A stretch of 64,000 nucleotides of DNA from Azorinus chamasolen (GCA_963576725.1 OY755241.1:25146449-25210448), one strand, 5' to 3'. Positions 52,501 through 60,848 are shown, counted from the first letter of the stretch. Made by a program: numbers and translations. Notes: generated by a model not told the origin, from the letters alone.

Positions 52501-55124
52501 TTGCCTAAGGAATTCTATAGAAATGGTGTGACAGGTTCTGCCACGTTCAATATACCCAATGTTCATATCTCATTAAAAACAAATCAGCTAATAAATATTC
52601 CTGATGACCTTATTCCATGAATATCATCAGATAAACCTCTAATCAATTCTAATTGTTATTTTGATCGGAACCGTCCTCCTCTAAATCTTAACTTAGAGTA
52701 TTTCTTTGGAACTTAAGTGTTCACCTATGAGCAAACTTTGCAGTAATGAAAGATTTCAAAGGCTGAGTGTAAGGCTGTAGTAGTAACTGCATTATACACA
52801 TGTATAATCTTTATAAGCATGTATAATCTTTATAAGCATTTTAAATTTGTTTTCCAAAAAGTTTTCATGTTAAAGCATTTGGTCAAAATTTACCCTTTCC
52901 CTGTTTTATATCAATTGTAAATTTCAATACCTACTGAATGTTCATGGACAAAGTAGTTATAAAAGAAATATGTAAGGTGGAACATTGTGGCCATTTAAGA
53001 TACTAAAGAAACAGATCTATCATATACCATTAGCAAACAGAGTAGACCCTGATCAGATGGCCCCTAAAGGAGCAGTCTGATCGGGGTCTACTGTGCTTGC
53101 AAATGCGTGAAAATGTGTTTATATGCTATCTGATCTGGGTCTACTGTGCTTGCAGATGCGTGAAAATGTGTTTATATGAAGGAAAGGGTTAAGTTTTATT
53201 TTAAAAAGCTGTCAGTGCGAAACAGTTTGGATCCTCTTTAACTTATCTGGATCCAAACAGTTTTGCAAAGGTCATCACAAATATGCCCCATAGGCTAAGG
53301 CACAACAGTTGGCCTGTTATTAAGTATTTGAGTGTAATGTTGAGCAAACAGTTGCACTGTGATGTATGTATGTAGGATTAACCCTTTACCTCATGAATAT
53401 TCATATATGAAATAATGACATCATGAATATTAATTAAATGATATTTTTATAATAACACATGAACACAGGAAATTTTGGCCTTGTTAGAATCTGTATGGTC
53501 ATTTCTATATTATTCAATAAGCAAACAGAGCAGATCCTGATCAGACAGTTCCTACAAGAGTCTACTCTGTTCACAAAGGCATTAAAGGCTGTATGAAATA
53601 AAAGTTTAAGAAGGAATATGTGCAACTGTTGATTTCCCGCTCTAAACTTTGCTTCTCTATTGTTTTCAGTGCCAGATGACATAGTGCTGACGATTCTGTC
53701 TGCTCGTCTATCACAGCTAGACTGTGTCAGTCGGGGCTGGGTGTTGCACGGTTATCCTCGAACAAGGGAACAAGCAGAGTCTCTCAGCAAGGCAGGATTT
53801 GTACCAAACAGGTAAACTTTACCAAGTGCAAAATCCATAACAATTAATTAACCCTTTCCTCCATAGGCTATTTTAGACCCAACCTCTTTGAATGAATCTA
53901 CCCAAAATGAGCATTTACAAGAGAAAAGTAAAATTTTAGAATTTTGTAGTTTGAAACCAATAGGAGCAAATGCTGTATTTATCACAATGGTTTCAAGAAG
54001 TGGTTATTACAGAGGCGTAGAAAGGCGTATTTATTGAGGAAAGGGTTAACTCTTTGCATGCTAAAAATATTGTCTTCTGGATTTCCTCCACTTCTACGCA
54101 TAAAAATAGTCAGTGTATCAAACAATTTGGATCCCCATGCGATGCAGAATTATTCATTCAAGTATCTCACTCCTTTTGTCAGCAAACACTGGCAATAACA
54201 GTTTTTGCTTTCGAAGGGAGTGAGATAGTCTATTGATCATAGTCTTGGAAATCATTTTTCATAAATGTTTGGTATTGGTAGAAACTGTAGAGCCAGATCT
54301 ACAGTATTATAATTTCATAAGTAAATAGAGCAGATCCTGATCAGATGGTTCTTACAGGAGTTATCTGATATTAGTTTACTCTGTTGCAAAGGCATTAAAA
54401 AAGCATTTGAGAGAAAGTGTTACAAAACAATGATGGACAATCCACTTTGAAAAGTCAACATTTAACCCCTTTCCCTGTTCTATATTTATTCCAATTCCAA
54501 ATTTGAATGCCTACTGAATGTTCATGGACAAAATAGTTATAATGAAATATGGAAGGTGGACCATTTAATTGTAGTCATTTTAGAAAGTAAAGAAACAGAT
54601 CTGTCAAAATCCATTTCATAGCAAACAGAGCAGACCCTGATCAGACGGCTCCTAAAGGAGGCATCTGATCTGGGTATACTCTGTTTGCAAATGCGTGAAG
54701 AAGTGTTTGTATAAGGGAAAGGGTTAAAGGAATAAACTCAGAAATTTACTGTGGCTGTCCTAGAGAAGTCATACTGTAACTTGATTTTACTCTCTTTTAT
54801 ACCAGAATGTTTTTCCTGGATGTTCCTAATGATTCTGTGATGGAACGTTTGACACTGCGAGCAACAGATCCAATCACAGGTGAGCGATACCACACACTGT
54901 ACAACCCTCCACAGACACAGGAGGTGAAGGAGAGGCTTGTGAGACATCGCAATGATCAAGACGATGCTGTTCGCCAAAGGCTGTCTCAGTACCACACATA
55001 TGTTGAGGAAATTGCAGACTATTACACAGACGCTCAGCACGTGAATGCCGACCAAGATCCACACACTGTTTTTGAATGCATTGAAAGTATGGTGGTGAAT
55101 CCCTTACCCAAGAGGTTCCCCTAG
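40524..55124 (+). CDS. AK8: Adenylate kinase 8, ten coding exons
   Basis: Spliced coding sequence: 40524-40607, 42768-42852, 43890-44053, 45808-45958, 46482-46553, 49062-49262, 50534-50665, 51112-51201, 53670-53811, 54806-55124. All introns are GT-AG and the phases agree, giving 1440 bases (479 codons plus TAG), the length known for vertebrate AK8. It has two adenylate-kinase-like domains. P-loop 1 is GPPATGKRT (64-72, exon 3); P-loop 2 is GPTGSGKG (275-282, exon 7). Each domain also has a GWVM/LxGxP/YPxTREQA block (exons 4 and 9) and a short lid with [19 protein letters not shown] (exons 5-6) or [12 protein letters not shown] (exon 10). AK8 transfers phosphate between nucleotides (AMP and ATP to ADP) and is linked to cilia in vertebrates. 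The start matches the family N-terminus ([19 protein letters not shown]). Introns are full of MITEs; exons are clean. Confidence 0.96.
40913..41235 (+). mobile_element. tRNA-derived SINE in AK8 intron 1
   Basis: TGGCTTAGTAGTAAAATG (box A-like) and GGTTTCAATTCCC (box B-like), then a body with GGTGCTCAGGAATTAAGGG and TGGCCAGAAATGCAGACT and an A/C-rich tail (AAAAACACACAAAAT). The arms of a true tRNA acceptor stem do not pair, so this is a SINE, not a tRNA gene. Flanks share ATACATA. Confidence 0.7.
41467..41632 (-). mobile_element. Rearranged MITE family A fragment
   Basis: Family A phrases in scrambled order (GTCTGCTCTGTTTGCTAA, AAAATGGCTACAATGTTCC, then GGAGCCATTTGATCTGGG and GAAGGAAAAGG), ending before a TTAA. 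Confidence 0.6.
41698..41815 (+). mobile_element. MITE family G fragment
   Basis: After TTAA comes CCCTTATCCTGTCAAACAC, then CCAGATGAGACCCC and CATCTCATCTGGATCC. Resembles 6036-6215; right end unclear. Confidence 0.45.
41995..42244 (+). mobile_element. MITE family B
   Basis: CTCTTTAATCCATAAATACA to ATGAATATTCATGGAGTAA; centre GGCTCCTATTGGAGCC. The flanks are no longer TTAA. Confidence 0.75.
42311..42372. repeat. MITE central-palindrome fragment
   Basis: CAGTGCAGACCCTGATCAAA, GGTTCCTCTAGGAGC, then TAGCACTGTTTGCAAATGCC: a related core with shortened arms. Confidence 0.5.
42402..42693 (+). mobile_element. Meta-type SINE with 10-bp target duplication
   Basis: A complete tRNA-derived SINE. Head: GTGACTGAGTGTTTATG (box A region) and GGGTTTGAATCCC (box B). 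Central domain: GGAAGCCTTCCAGCTGG, GGTCAGTGGTTCTACC, CCTCTGGGGTCTTCTTCCAC, matching the conserved domain of Meta-SINEs. Tail: repeated AAACC. GTACTCAGAG flanks it at 42392-42401 and 42694-42703. Confidence 0.88.
42999..43192 (+). mobile_element. TTAA-flanked MITE, family A/B hybrid
   Basis: TTAA at 42995-42998 and 43193-43196. It begins like A (CCCTTTCCCTGTTATG), holds the B phrase TAAGAAATAATGACTTCATG, and has centre CAGCTCCTGCAGGAGTC with the left arm lost. Confidence 0.75.
43305..43573 (-). mobile_element. MITE family B, palindrome arm duplicated
   Basis: Runs from CCCTTTACCTAGTCAATAAT to GTAAAGGG before TTAA at 43574-43577. The right palindrome half (GCAGGAGCCATT... GATCTGGGTCTACTCTTTG) occurs twice in a row. 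Confidence 0.7.
43578..43825 (+). mobile_element. MITE family A abutting the previous MITE
   Basis: Shares the TTAA at 43574-43577 with its left neighbour. It runs from CCCTTTCCCTGTTCTATA to GAAGGAAAGGG and ends 64 bp before AK8 exon 3. Confidence 0.85.
44073..44315 (+). mobile_element. MITE family A just after the exon 3 donor
   Basis: Starts CCCTTTTCCTGTTCTACA 19 bp after the donor. Centre GGTTCCTATAGGAGCC. Right flank TTAA (44316-44319). Confidence 0.82.
44406..44651 (+). mobile_element. TTAA-flanked MITE, family B
   Basis: TTAA at 44402-44405 and 44652-44655; centre GGCTCCTATAGGAGCC. Confidence 0.85.
45414..45606 (+). mobile_element. TTAA-flanked MITE, family D, copy 1
   Basis: TTAA at 45410-45413 and 45607-45610. 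Ends are CTCTTTCGGCGCCAATGTC and GGCGCCAAAAGAG. The centre lacks the left arm of the palindrome found in copy 2. Confidence 0.82.
45611..45715 (+). repeat. MITE half, palindrome to right end
   Basis: GACAGAGCAGACCCTAATCA, GCTCATTTAGGAGCC, GATCTGGGTCTACTTTG, then a decayed right end. It abuts the family D copy and reaches to within about 90 bp of AK8 exon 4. Confidence 0.55.
46034..46275 (+). mobile_element. TTAA-flanked MITE, family D, copy 2
   Basis: TTAA at 46030-46033 and 46276-46279. CCCAGGTCAGATGCCG and CGGCATCTGACCTGGG form the central palindrome. This family has its own palindrome, without the GCTCC core. Confidence 0.85.
46285..46457 (+). mobile_element. Rearranged MITE A/B fragment
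   Basis: CAGACCCTGACCAAACAG, CTGTTATAGGAGCAG, GATCTGGGTCTAC, ending ACAGGGAAAGGG before TTAA (46458-46461), 20 bp upstream of AK8 exon 5. Confidence 0.6.
46701..46796. mobile_element. Foldback element, family F
   Basis: A long hairpin: GGCAGGTGGTTGCTTAAAGC, GGTGAAAGCAAAACAGAACG and their inverses around CTCATATAGGAG. Outer phrase ACAGTAAAACCTCTCTATAA (46647) links it to the split foldback at 39349. Confidence 0.85.
46812..47229 (+). mobile_element. MITE family B carrying a nested foldback
   Basis: The left half (TTTTTATCGCCTTTGCAATC, GACTCCTGCAGAAACC) stops near 46920 and the right half (GATCTGAATTTGCAGATTTT to ATAGAGTAAAGGG) resumes near 47110. Right flank TTAA (47230-47233). The insert is the family F foldback. 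Confidence 0.78.
46962..47057. mobile_element. Foldback family F nested in MITE B
   Basis: GGCAGGTGGTAACTTAAAGC to GCAATAAGCAACCACCTGCC around TCTCCTATAGGAGCTT. Confidence 0.82.
47603..47854 (+). mobile_element. MITE family B
   Basis: CTCTTTCTTTCATACAAATG to CCAGAGAAAGGG; centre GGCTCCTGTAGGAGCC with nearly perfect arms. Confidence 0.8.
48153..48394 (-). mobile_element. TTAA-flanked MITE, family A
   Basis: TTAA at 48149-48152 and 48395-48398; centre AGCTCCTAGAGGAGCC. Confidence 0.85.
48434..48655 (+). mobile_element. TTAA-flanked MITE, family B
   Basis: TTAA at 48430-48433 and 48656-48659; centre AGCTCCTATAGGAGCC. Confidence 0.85.
48744..48985 (+). mobile_element. MITE family B
   Basis: Left flank TTAA (48740-48743). 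CCCTTTACTCTATAAGTACG to CATGGAGGAAAAGG; centre TGCTCCTATAGGAGCC. A weak foldback remnant fills 48660-48739. Confidence 0.82.
49284..49503. mobile_element. TTAA-flanked MITE, family C
   Basis: TTAA at 49280-49283 (17 bp after the exon 6 donor) and 49504-49507. GAAACCATTATGACAAATAG and its inverse around TTGCTCCTATGGAGCAG. Confidence 0.85.
49508..49754 (-). mobile_element. MITE family B abutting family C
   Basis: Shares TTAA 49504-49507 with the previous element and 49755-49758 with the next. The palindrome is damaged on one arm (GGCTCCTGTATGATC). Confidence 0.78.
49759..50000 (-). mobile_element. MITE family B, third in the chain
   Basis: TCCTTTACTCCATGAATAT to GGAGTAACGGG; the centre has lost its GCTCC half (CCCTGAATAAGAGCCG). 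Confidence 0.78.
50014..50255 (-). mobile_element. TTAA-flanked MITE, family A
   Basis: TTAA at 50010-50013 and 50256-50259; centre GGCTCCTAAAGGAGCC in an almost perfect palindrome. Confidence 0.88.
50700..50810. repeat. Degraded palindromic MITE fragment
   Basis: GGCAAGTAGTGCAGACCCAG and ATCTAGACTATTCGCTCTTCC face each other imperfectly. A relative is at 56340-56412. Confidence 0.4.
51311..51516 (+). mobile_element. TTAA-flanked MITE, family A/B
   Basis: TTAA at 51307-51310 and 51517-51520; centre AGCTTCTGTAGGAGCC. Confidence 0.8.
51585..51735. mobile_element. Foldback family H, arm partly duplicated
   Basis: TTCTCAAGTTTTTGATTGGT with CAGATTTGAGCC is mirrored by GGCTCAAATCTG with ACCAATCAAAAGCTTGAGAA. 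The right arm segment is repeated once more. Relative of 1725-1835. Confidence 0.75.
51792..51990. mobile_element. Foldback family F with AGTAAAAC outer ends
   Basis: Outer TAGTAGAACCCCTCTAATG and AGCAGTGTTTTACTGTA. Inner hairpin GCAGGTGGTTGCTTAATGCA with its inverse. Confidence 0.75.
52231..52438 (-). mobile_element. TTAA-flanked MITE, family C
   Basis: TTAA at 52227-52230 and 52439-52442. GAAACCATTGTGAGAAATAG and its inverse around TTTGCTCCATAGGAGCAAA. A fragment of MITE A/B precedes it (52147-52220) and another follows (52480-52640). Confidence 0.82.
52893..53188 (+). mobile_element. MITE family A with internal duplication
   Basis: CCCTTTCCCTGTTTTATA to GAAGGAAAGGG, right flank TTAA (53189-53192). 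The right palindrome arm and following sequence (TGATC-GGGGTCTACTGTGCTTGC) occur twice in tandem, about 54 bp each. Confidence 0.82.
53213..53276. repeat. Family G palindrome fragment
   Basis: GAAACAGTTTGGATCC and GGATCCAAACAGTTTTGC are inverted around CTCTTTAACTTATCT. Confidence 0.55.
53382..53605 (-). mobile_element. TTAA-flanked MITE, family B
   Basis: TTAA at 53378-53381 and 53606-53609. ATGAATATTCATATATG near the left; centre truncated (CAGTTCCTACAAGAG). It ends about 60 bp before AK8 exon 9. Confidence 0.78.
53852..54045. mobile_element. TTAA-flanked MITE, family C
   Basis: TTAA at 53848-53851 and 54046-54049. The palindrome is reduced (ATAGGAGCAAATGCTGTATT). Confidence 0.8.
54050..54240 (+). 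mobile_element. Family G-like fragment after shared TTAA
   Basis: CTCTTTGCATGCTAAAAATA, CAAACAATTTGGATCCCC, then a separate inverted pair (GTATCTCACTCC ... GGGAGTGAGATAG). Confidence 0.45.
54250..54420 (-). mobile_element. Decayed MITE A/B
   Basis: GTAGAAACTGTAGAGCCAGA, AGTAAATAGAGCAGATCC, GGTTCTTACAGGAGTT, ending GAGAGAAAGTG. Confidence 0.6.
54466..54723 (+). mobile_element. TTAA-flanked MITE, family A
   Basis: TTAA at 54462-54465 and 54724-54727; centre GGCTCCTAAAGGAGGC. Ends 79 bp before AK8 exon 10. Confidence 0.86.
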
Positions 55125-55215
55125 GAGCAAAGACTTCATAGTTCTGTGACAATGTTTCCCTAATAACCCATTAGCTGAATCATTTCCATAGCGTGTACAA
55201 GAAGACAGTGTTTAA

Positions 55216-55423
55216 CCATTTACTCCATGAATATCCATATAAGAAATGATGTATGTATGAATATTAATTAATTTGATCTTTGTTATATCATTTGACCAAG
55301 ACATGTTTTGGCTCTGGTACAAATTAGCAAACAGTTCCAATCCATATCAGACGGTTTTTACTTGAGTCATCTGATCTTGGTCTAAGCTGTTTGCATTAAA
55401 ATATGTATCTATGGAGTAAAGGG
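55216..55423 (-). mobile_element. MITE family B, near the AK8 3' end
   Basis: Left flank TTAA (55212-55215). CCATTTACTCCATGAATAT to GGAGTAAAGGG, about 90 bp after the AK8 stop, so it may lie in the 3' UTR. Confidence 0.75.
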
Positions 55424-55586
55424 TAATGTTATGAAGATTTTTGTCAAGTTAATAGATGTTCAGTATTTTAGGGAAAATACAAGAGTATTCCTGGTAAAAA
55501 AACAACACTTGGAGAAGACGTCATTATTCATACAGCAGTTTGTGCATGTGAAAGTAAGCATTGTATTGTTAAAAAATGTCATTTAA

Positions 55587-55800
55587 CCATACTTCATGAA
55601 TATTTATGAAAGAAATGATGACATGAATATTAATAAGATTATTTTTTACAATGGCATATAGTTCATAGAATCATATCTATATTATTTCATAAGCAAACAC
55701 AAGCAAACACAACAGATCCTGTTCAGGCGGCTCCTGTAGGAGCCATCTGATCTGTGTCATCTCTTGCAAAGGTGTTGAAAGGCATATTTATGGAGTAATT
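55587..55800 (-). mobile_element. MITE family B
   Basis: Left flank TTAA (55583-55586). Centre GGCTCCTGTAGGAGCC; AAGCAAACAC is doubled. Confidence 0.72.
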
Positions 55801-55805
55801 AATTA

Positions 55806-56019
55806 ACACCTCTGCAAACAGAGTAAACCCATATCAGATGGCTCATGTAGGACACATTATATTAGGGTCTGCTCTGCTTGTTTATGAAATAATGTAGATC
55901 GGATTCAATAGTTTCTGCCATGTCCAAAATTCTCTTGTACATGATACGATTTACAAAATTAATGTAATTAGTATCCATGGTGTCATTATTTCTTACATGA
56001 GCATAAGTGGAGTAAAGGG
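55806..56019 (+). mobile_element. MITE family B
   Basis: CACCTCTGCAAACAGAGTAA to GTGGAGTAAAGGG, right flank TTAA (56020-56023). Centre GGCTCATGTAGGACAC is decayed. Confidence 0.72.
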
Positions 56020-56669
56020 TTAAAAAATATATCTCTGAAGCATATTCCAAAAGCATTTACAAGTGGGTTACACTATAGGATTGTCTCAGAAAATGATATT
56101 ATAAATAATAAAATGAGTTAATATGTGAAATACAGAACCTGTCTGATCTGGGTCTACTCCATTTGCAACTGCATTAAAATGTCTCTATCAGGTTAACAAT
56201 AATTTGCTTTGATAAAAATGGAAGAGTTCAGAAATATTTATTGGTGGTTTATGAAAATGGTAACCACCAAACAATTTCTGTAGTGTCTGTGATATAATTT
56301 GCATGATATCGTTTAAGAATTTATGTACCCTAATTACTGCAAGAATTTAGACAGATTTAGGCAAATAGTGCAGAACCAGGCTCCTTCTAGGGAGTCATTT
56401 CATTTGGGTGTTTGCCACTATGTCAGTTGAATTTAAAGTTTTCTAAATGGTGGCAAATTAAATTATCCAGCTTAAAATTATAAACATATTTAGAGGGGAG
56501 ATTGAGTTTCGCATACTTAGTAGGGTGATTAGGGTACATGTATGTAATACATGTATAAGAAAAGATTTTTCATCTGTAATGAATAAAATGTTGCTTCATG
56601 GTAACGTTAGTTCTTATATATTGATGAAACATGTTGTCTGTTTATGATATAAATTAAATATGAATTATA

Positions 56670-57231
56670 CTGAACTTGAAGTTTGTTTTCTTTATCAGAA
56701 ACTACATCAGTTAAGAATTCAATTTGTTGCAATACTTCGGACAAGGTTTTCCTGTACCTGAGCTCAGCAGTCAAGGTCAAGGTCAAAAAGACCAGAAAAA
56801 GGTTTATGACACTCCAACATCCGAAACTACTCATGTAATCTACATTGCATTCATACATCAAGTAATATAGAAGATACATGTAGGTTCTGGACAAGGTCAA
56901 GGTCACAGAGACCTGAAAATGGTATGCACACTCTTCTGTCCTAAGATGTATTCACAAACCAAATTAGGCATTCCTGTCTCATGCAATATAGGAGATACGC
57001 TCTGGACAAGGTTTTTGTATAACTGAGGTTAGAGGTCAAGGTTACAGAAACAAGTATGCTGTAGTCCATCATCACAAGATGTACTCACAAACCAAATTTG
57101 GCATTCCTACCTGAGGTAATATAGGAGATATGGGTGATATACTCCTTACAAGCTGTACACGGATGCACGGACACGCGGAAAGTCGGATTACTTTTTACCA
57201 CCAAACAAGCTTTGGGGGCATAAAAAGATGT
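56670..57231 (+). mobile_element. Pearl-like element with AAGGTCA-rich core repeats
   Basis: Three core units start near 56738, 56888 and 57003 (GGACAAGG..., AAGGTCAAGGTCA, CACAAACCAAATT(T/A)GGCATT, AATATAGGAGATA). The right edge is ACACGGATGCACGGACACG then CTTTGGGGGCATAAAAA. It is related in plan to the other pearl-like elements but with a different core. Confidence 0.65.
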
Positions 57232-57247
57232 ATATTTCTGAGTCTGA

Positions 57248-57342
57248 AAGGCAAGTGGTAGCAGGACAAAAGTAATGCAGAAAACTCCCATAGGAGCTTT
57301 CTGCATTACTTTTGTTCTGGATAAGTAACCACTGTCATTTAA
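57248..57342. mobile_element. Foldback family F
   Basis: AGGACAAAAGTAATGCAGAA and its inverse around AACTCCCATAGGAGCTT. Confidence 0.8.
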
Positions 57343-57363
57343 AATCACCCATGTTTATTTTAA

Positions 57364-57567
57364 CCCTTTCCCTGTTCAATATTTTTGTAAGAAGTAATAT
57401 GACATCTTGATTATTAGCTGATTTTATGTAATTGATTGTTTTGCTTTGAAACTGTAGATCAGATCAATATCATGTAATAAGCAAACAGAGCAGACCCTAC
57501 AGGAGCCTTCTTATCTGGGTCTTCTATATTCGCAAATGCGTGACAACGCATTTATATGAGGGAAAGA
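57364..57567 (+). mobile_element. MITE family A/B, partly deleted
   Basis: Left flank TTAA (57360-57363). CCCTTTCCCTGTTCAATA to ATGAGGGAAAGAG. The palindrome has lost its left GGCTCC. Confidence 0.7.
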
Positions 57568-57694
57568 GAAAGGGGTTCTACTGTATATACATGTATATAT
57601 AGTGTATACTAATGGTAGGTATCACCAGCTTTCAGATGCTTTTAAAGCAATAGCTATTTAATCATTGTTATTTCCACAAGTTTGATAAAAAATA

Positions 57695-58018
57695 TTGATG
57701 GAAATGGGTGCCCTGCAGCCCTCGAGAGAGGACACCCGACAACTAGCTACAGACTCCATAGAAGAAAGATACCCCCAGAGTCTACCGAGAGGGGGGGAGG
57801 ATGATAGGCTCACTTGGACGGATTTTATGGAATCGACATGGCCTGCCCAATCGACAAATGCAGATGGAACTGTCACTTGTAAATGTGGAAAGGTTTGCAA
57901 AAACCAGTTAGGATTAGGCATACACCAGGGGAAATCTGGTTGCCAGCGTGTGAGGTGCCGTGGACAGCGCTTAGCCAGCATGGCTAGTAAGACGCAGGAG
58001 TTTCCAGTCTGGATTTAA
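57695..58018 (+). pseudogene. Non-LTR element N-terminus with zinc finger
   Basis: 107 codons in frame 2. CKCGKVCKNQLGLGIHQGKS (about residues 62-81) followed by GC resembles a CCHC/CCHH finger, the DNA-binding finger expected ahead of RT in R2-type elements. The frame stops at 58018, but the next frame is open from about 57991, so a shift lies between 57980 and 58018. Confidence 0.7.
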
Positions 58019-58080
58019 CCCATAGTACTGAGGGACTCTCCGTTCAGGAGACCGCACAGGGTGTCAGTCAGAATCCTGAG

Positions 58081-60183
58081 GTGGATGATGACCCCCTACT
58101 AGAGCTACTGCAGACTCAAGGAGAAAGCAGCCAAGAAGCAGAGCAGGAGACAGTTCCGGATAGACCAACCCTAAACCCTGCCACTAGACCCAGTAAGGAA
58201 AGGATCAAGTGGCCCAAGGCATCTGAAAAGGTGTCATGGAAACAGCTGGATGAAGACTTAGATAACATCCTTGAAGCGTCCATGCAAGGCCCAGTGGACC
58301 GGAAATTGACCACCCTAACCACCATGATATACTCTGTAGGAAAGGAGAGGTTTGGGACAGAAGAGAGGAAAGCAGGAAAGGAGCCAGCAAGACCGAACAG
58401 ACGGCAAAACCGCATCAAGAAACTGAGACAAGAACTCAGACAGCTGAGGCGACAATTTCACGAAAGCTCACCTATTGAGCAGATTGGACTTGCCCAGCTG
58501 AGAGATACAGAACGGTCACAGCTGACCTCACTGCGGAAAGCCGAGAATGCAAGGAAGAAGACAAGGGAAAGGGCAAAGAAGAGAGCAGCATTCACAGCCA
58601 ACCCATACCAGTTTGCGAAATCCCTGCTTGACAAAGAAAGATCAGGAGTGCTAGAAACACCGATAGAAGAGGTTGAGAAATACCTTCATGATACGCATAC
58701 CGATCCATATCGAGAGGATGCCCTGGGGAGTTGTGACCGAGTAGAACCATCAGACCCTCCTGAGAAGGAGTTGGTGGTAACAGAACCCACACTGAAGGAG
58801 GTGAAGGATGTCGTCAGAAAGGCAAGAACGGGTTCAGCACCGGGACCGAATGCCATCCCATACAAAGTGTACAAGATGTGCCCTCTACTTCTCAAGCGGC
58901 TATGGAAGCTCTTGAAAGTAGTCTGGAGGAAGGGTGAGGTCCCGGTAGCGTGGAAGGAGGCAGAAGGAATATTTGCACCAAAGGAAAAGGACTCCAAGAC
59001 GGTTGGCCAGTTTCGAACGATATCGATGCTTAACGTCGAGGGGAAAATATTCTTTGCCATCCTTGCAAGAAGACTGGTTGCGTTCATGACAGACAATGCC
59101 TACATTGACACTTCAGTCCAGAAGGGAGGAGTTCCCGGTTTCTCGGGTTGTGTAGAACATACCAGCGCTATCACACAACTGATCCGCGAGGCAAAAGCTG
59201 GAAAGAAGGACCTCACAATAGTTTGGCTGGATCTAGCCAATGCATATGGCTCCATTCCACACCAGCTTATCTACACAGCCCTCCGACACTACCACGTAGA
59301 TGGTCATATCCAGAAAATCATCACCAGCTACCTTGATGGAATCGAGCTCCGATTCACGGTTGGTGAACAGCTGACCAGATGGCAGAAGTTGGAGAAAGCA
59401 ATCGTTACAGGATGCACTGTTTCTGTGATACTCTTCATTATGGGGATGAACCTACTGATCAATGCTGCCCGAAGAGAGACTCGTGGACCAAAGACAGAGT
59501 CAGGGATCTATCTCCCATCCAGCAGAGGTTTCATGGATGACCTCACTCTGTCAACGCAAACTCACGTCCAGGCTAGATGGATGTTGACAGCCCTGACAAA
59601 TGTCGCTTCATGGGCTAGAATGAAGTTCAAGGCAGTTAAATCCAGGTCTCTCATCATCAAGAAGGGACAAACGACAGAGAGGTTCAAGCTCTACGTACAG
59701 GACGAGGAGATCCGATCCATAGTGAAGAGTCCAATAAAGTGCCTGGGCAAGTGGTTTGATGCTAGCTTGCAGGACCGGGACAATGTCAGGAAGCTAGAGC
59801 ACCAGGTAGAGGACGGTCTGAAGAAGATTGATCGCTGCGGACTGCCAGGCAAGTTCAAAGCTTGGCTCTACCAGCACGCCTTACTCCCAAGGCTGATCTG
59901 GTCATTGATGCTGTACGAGGTAGCCATCACAACAGTGGAAGCCCTGGAAAGAATCACTAGCCGACACCTGAGAAAGTGGCTAGGAGTACCCCCAAGCTTC
60001 ACAAGCATTGAACTCTATGGGAAGAGCAACCAGCTACAGCTCCCGTTATCTTCAATGGTAGAAGAGTTCAAGGCAGCAAAAACAAGACTTGTGGTGACTT
60101 TGAGAGATTCTCCGGACGAACTCATCCGGGAGGCAGGGGTCACTACAGGTTCTGGCAGGAAATGGTCAGCAACAGAGGCTTGA
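58081..60183 (+). pseudogene. Non-LTR reverse transcriptase, R2-like
   Basis: 700 codons. Charged N-terminal linker, then RT: ARTGSAPGPNAIPYKVYK (near 255-272), Asp384 of motif A (VWLDLANAYGSIPH), and catalytic FMDD at 484-487. Met replaces the more usual Ala, as in several R2-like clades. The thumb includes LGKWFDASLQD. The frame ends at a TGA at 60181-60183 while the continuation (SQAENSLQQKDIVGL) is one frame away, so a one-base loss is likely. Confidence 0.85.
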
Positions 60184-60848
60184 GCCAGGCAGAGAACTCA
60201 CTCCAGCAGAAGGACATTGTCGGCTTGACTGCTGTTGGGCGACAGGGTATCGGTGCCACAAAGACAACATTGTGGAGCATGGCTGGCCAGAGAGAGAGGC
60301 GAGGAATGATCCAGTCAGAGGTCAGGAAAGCAGAGGAACACGGCAGACAAGCAAGGGCGGTGGAAAAGGGAGCACAGGGAGCATGGACCACGTGGGGCAC
60401 CACAGAAAGGAAGTTGACCTGGGGAGACATATGGAAGTATGAGCCACTGAGGCTGTCCTTCCTCCTTAGGTATGTCTATGATCTCCTTCCATCTCCAACA
60501 AACTTATGTCGATGGGGACTCACAGCTGACCCCAGCTGTAGCCTTTGTGGAAAACCAGGCACCTTGGAGCATGCCCTGTCATCCTGCTCTACAGCACTGT
60601 CACAAGGCAGATACAGATGGAGGCATGACTCAGTCCTCAGGGAGTTAGCAGACTGGCTGGAGAAAGAGAGGAAGAAGGAACGACGAAGTTCCCCCACTAC
60701 AGGCACATTGCCTTTGTCAAGTCTGGGGAATCTGGAATGGGTCAAAACCCACAGAAGTCGTCAATCCTGGAAGGCACTACAGGCTGGAACATGGAGATGG
60801 ACCTTGAGAAGAGGCTTGTGTTCCCAGACGTGGTTCAGACAACCCTGA
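60162..60848 (+). pseudogene. Non-LTR element CCHC region
   Basis: Continuation in frame 3, with CSLCGKPGTLEHALSSC (C-x2-C-x8-H-x4-C), the knuckle that precedes the restriction-like endonuclease in R2-type proteins. True homology leaves this frame near 60680-60700. Confidence 0.75.

Noticed and set aside
54738..55152. Minus-strand frames over AK8 exon 10
   Set aside because: Antisense to a verified exon; no separate evidence.
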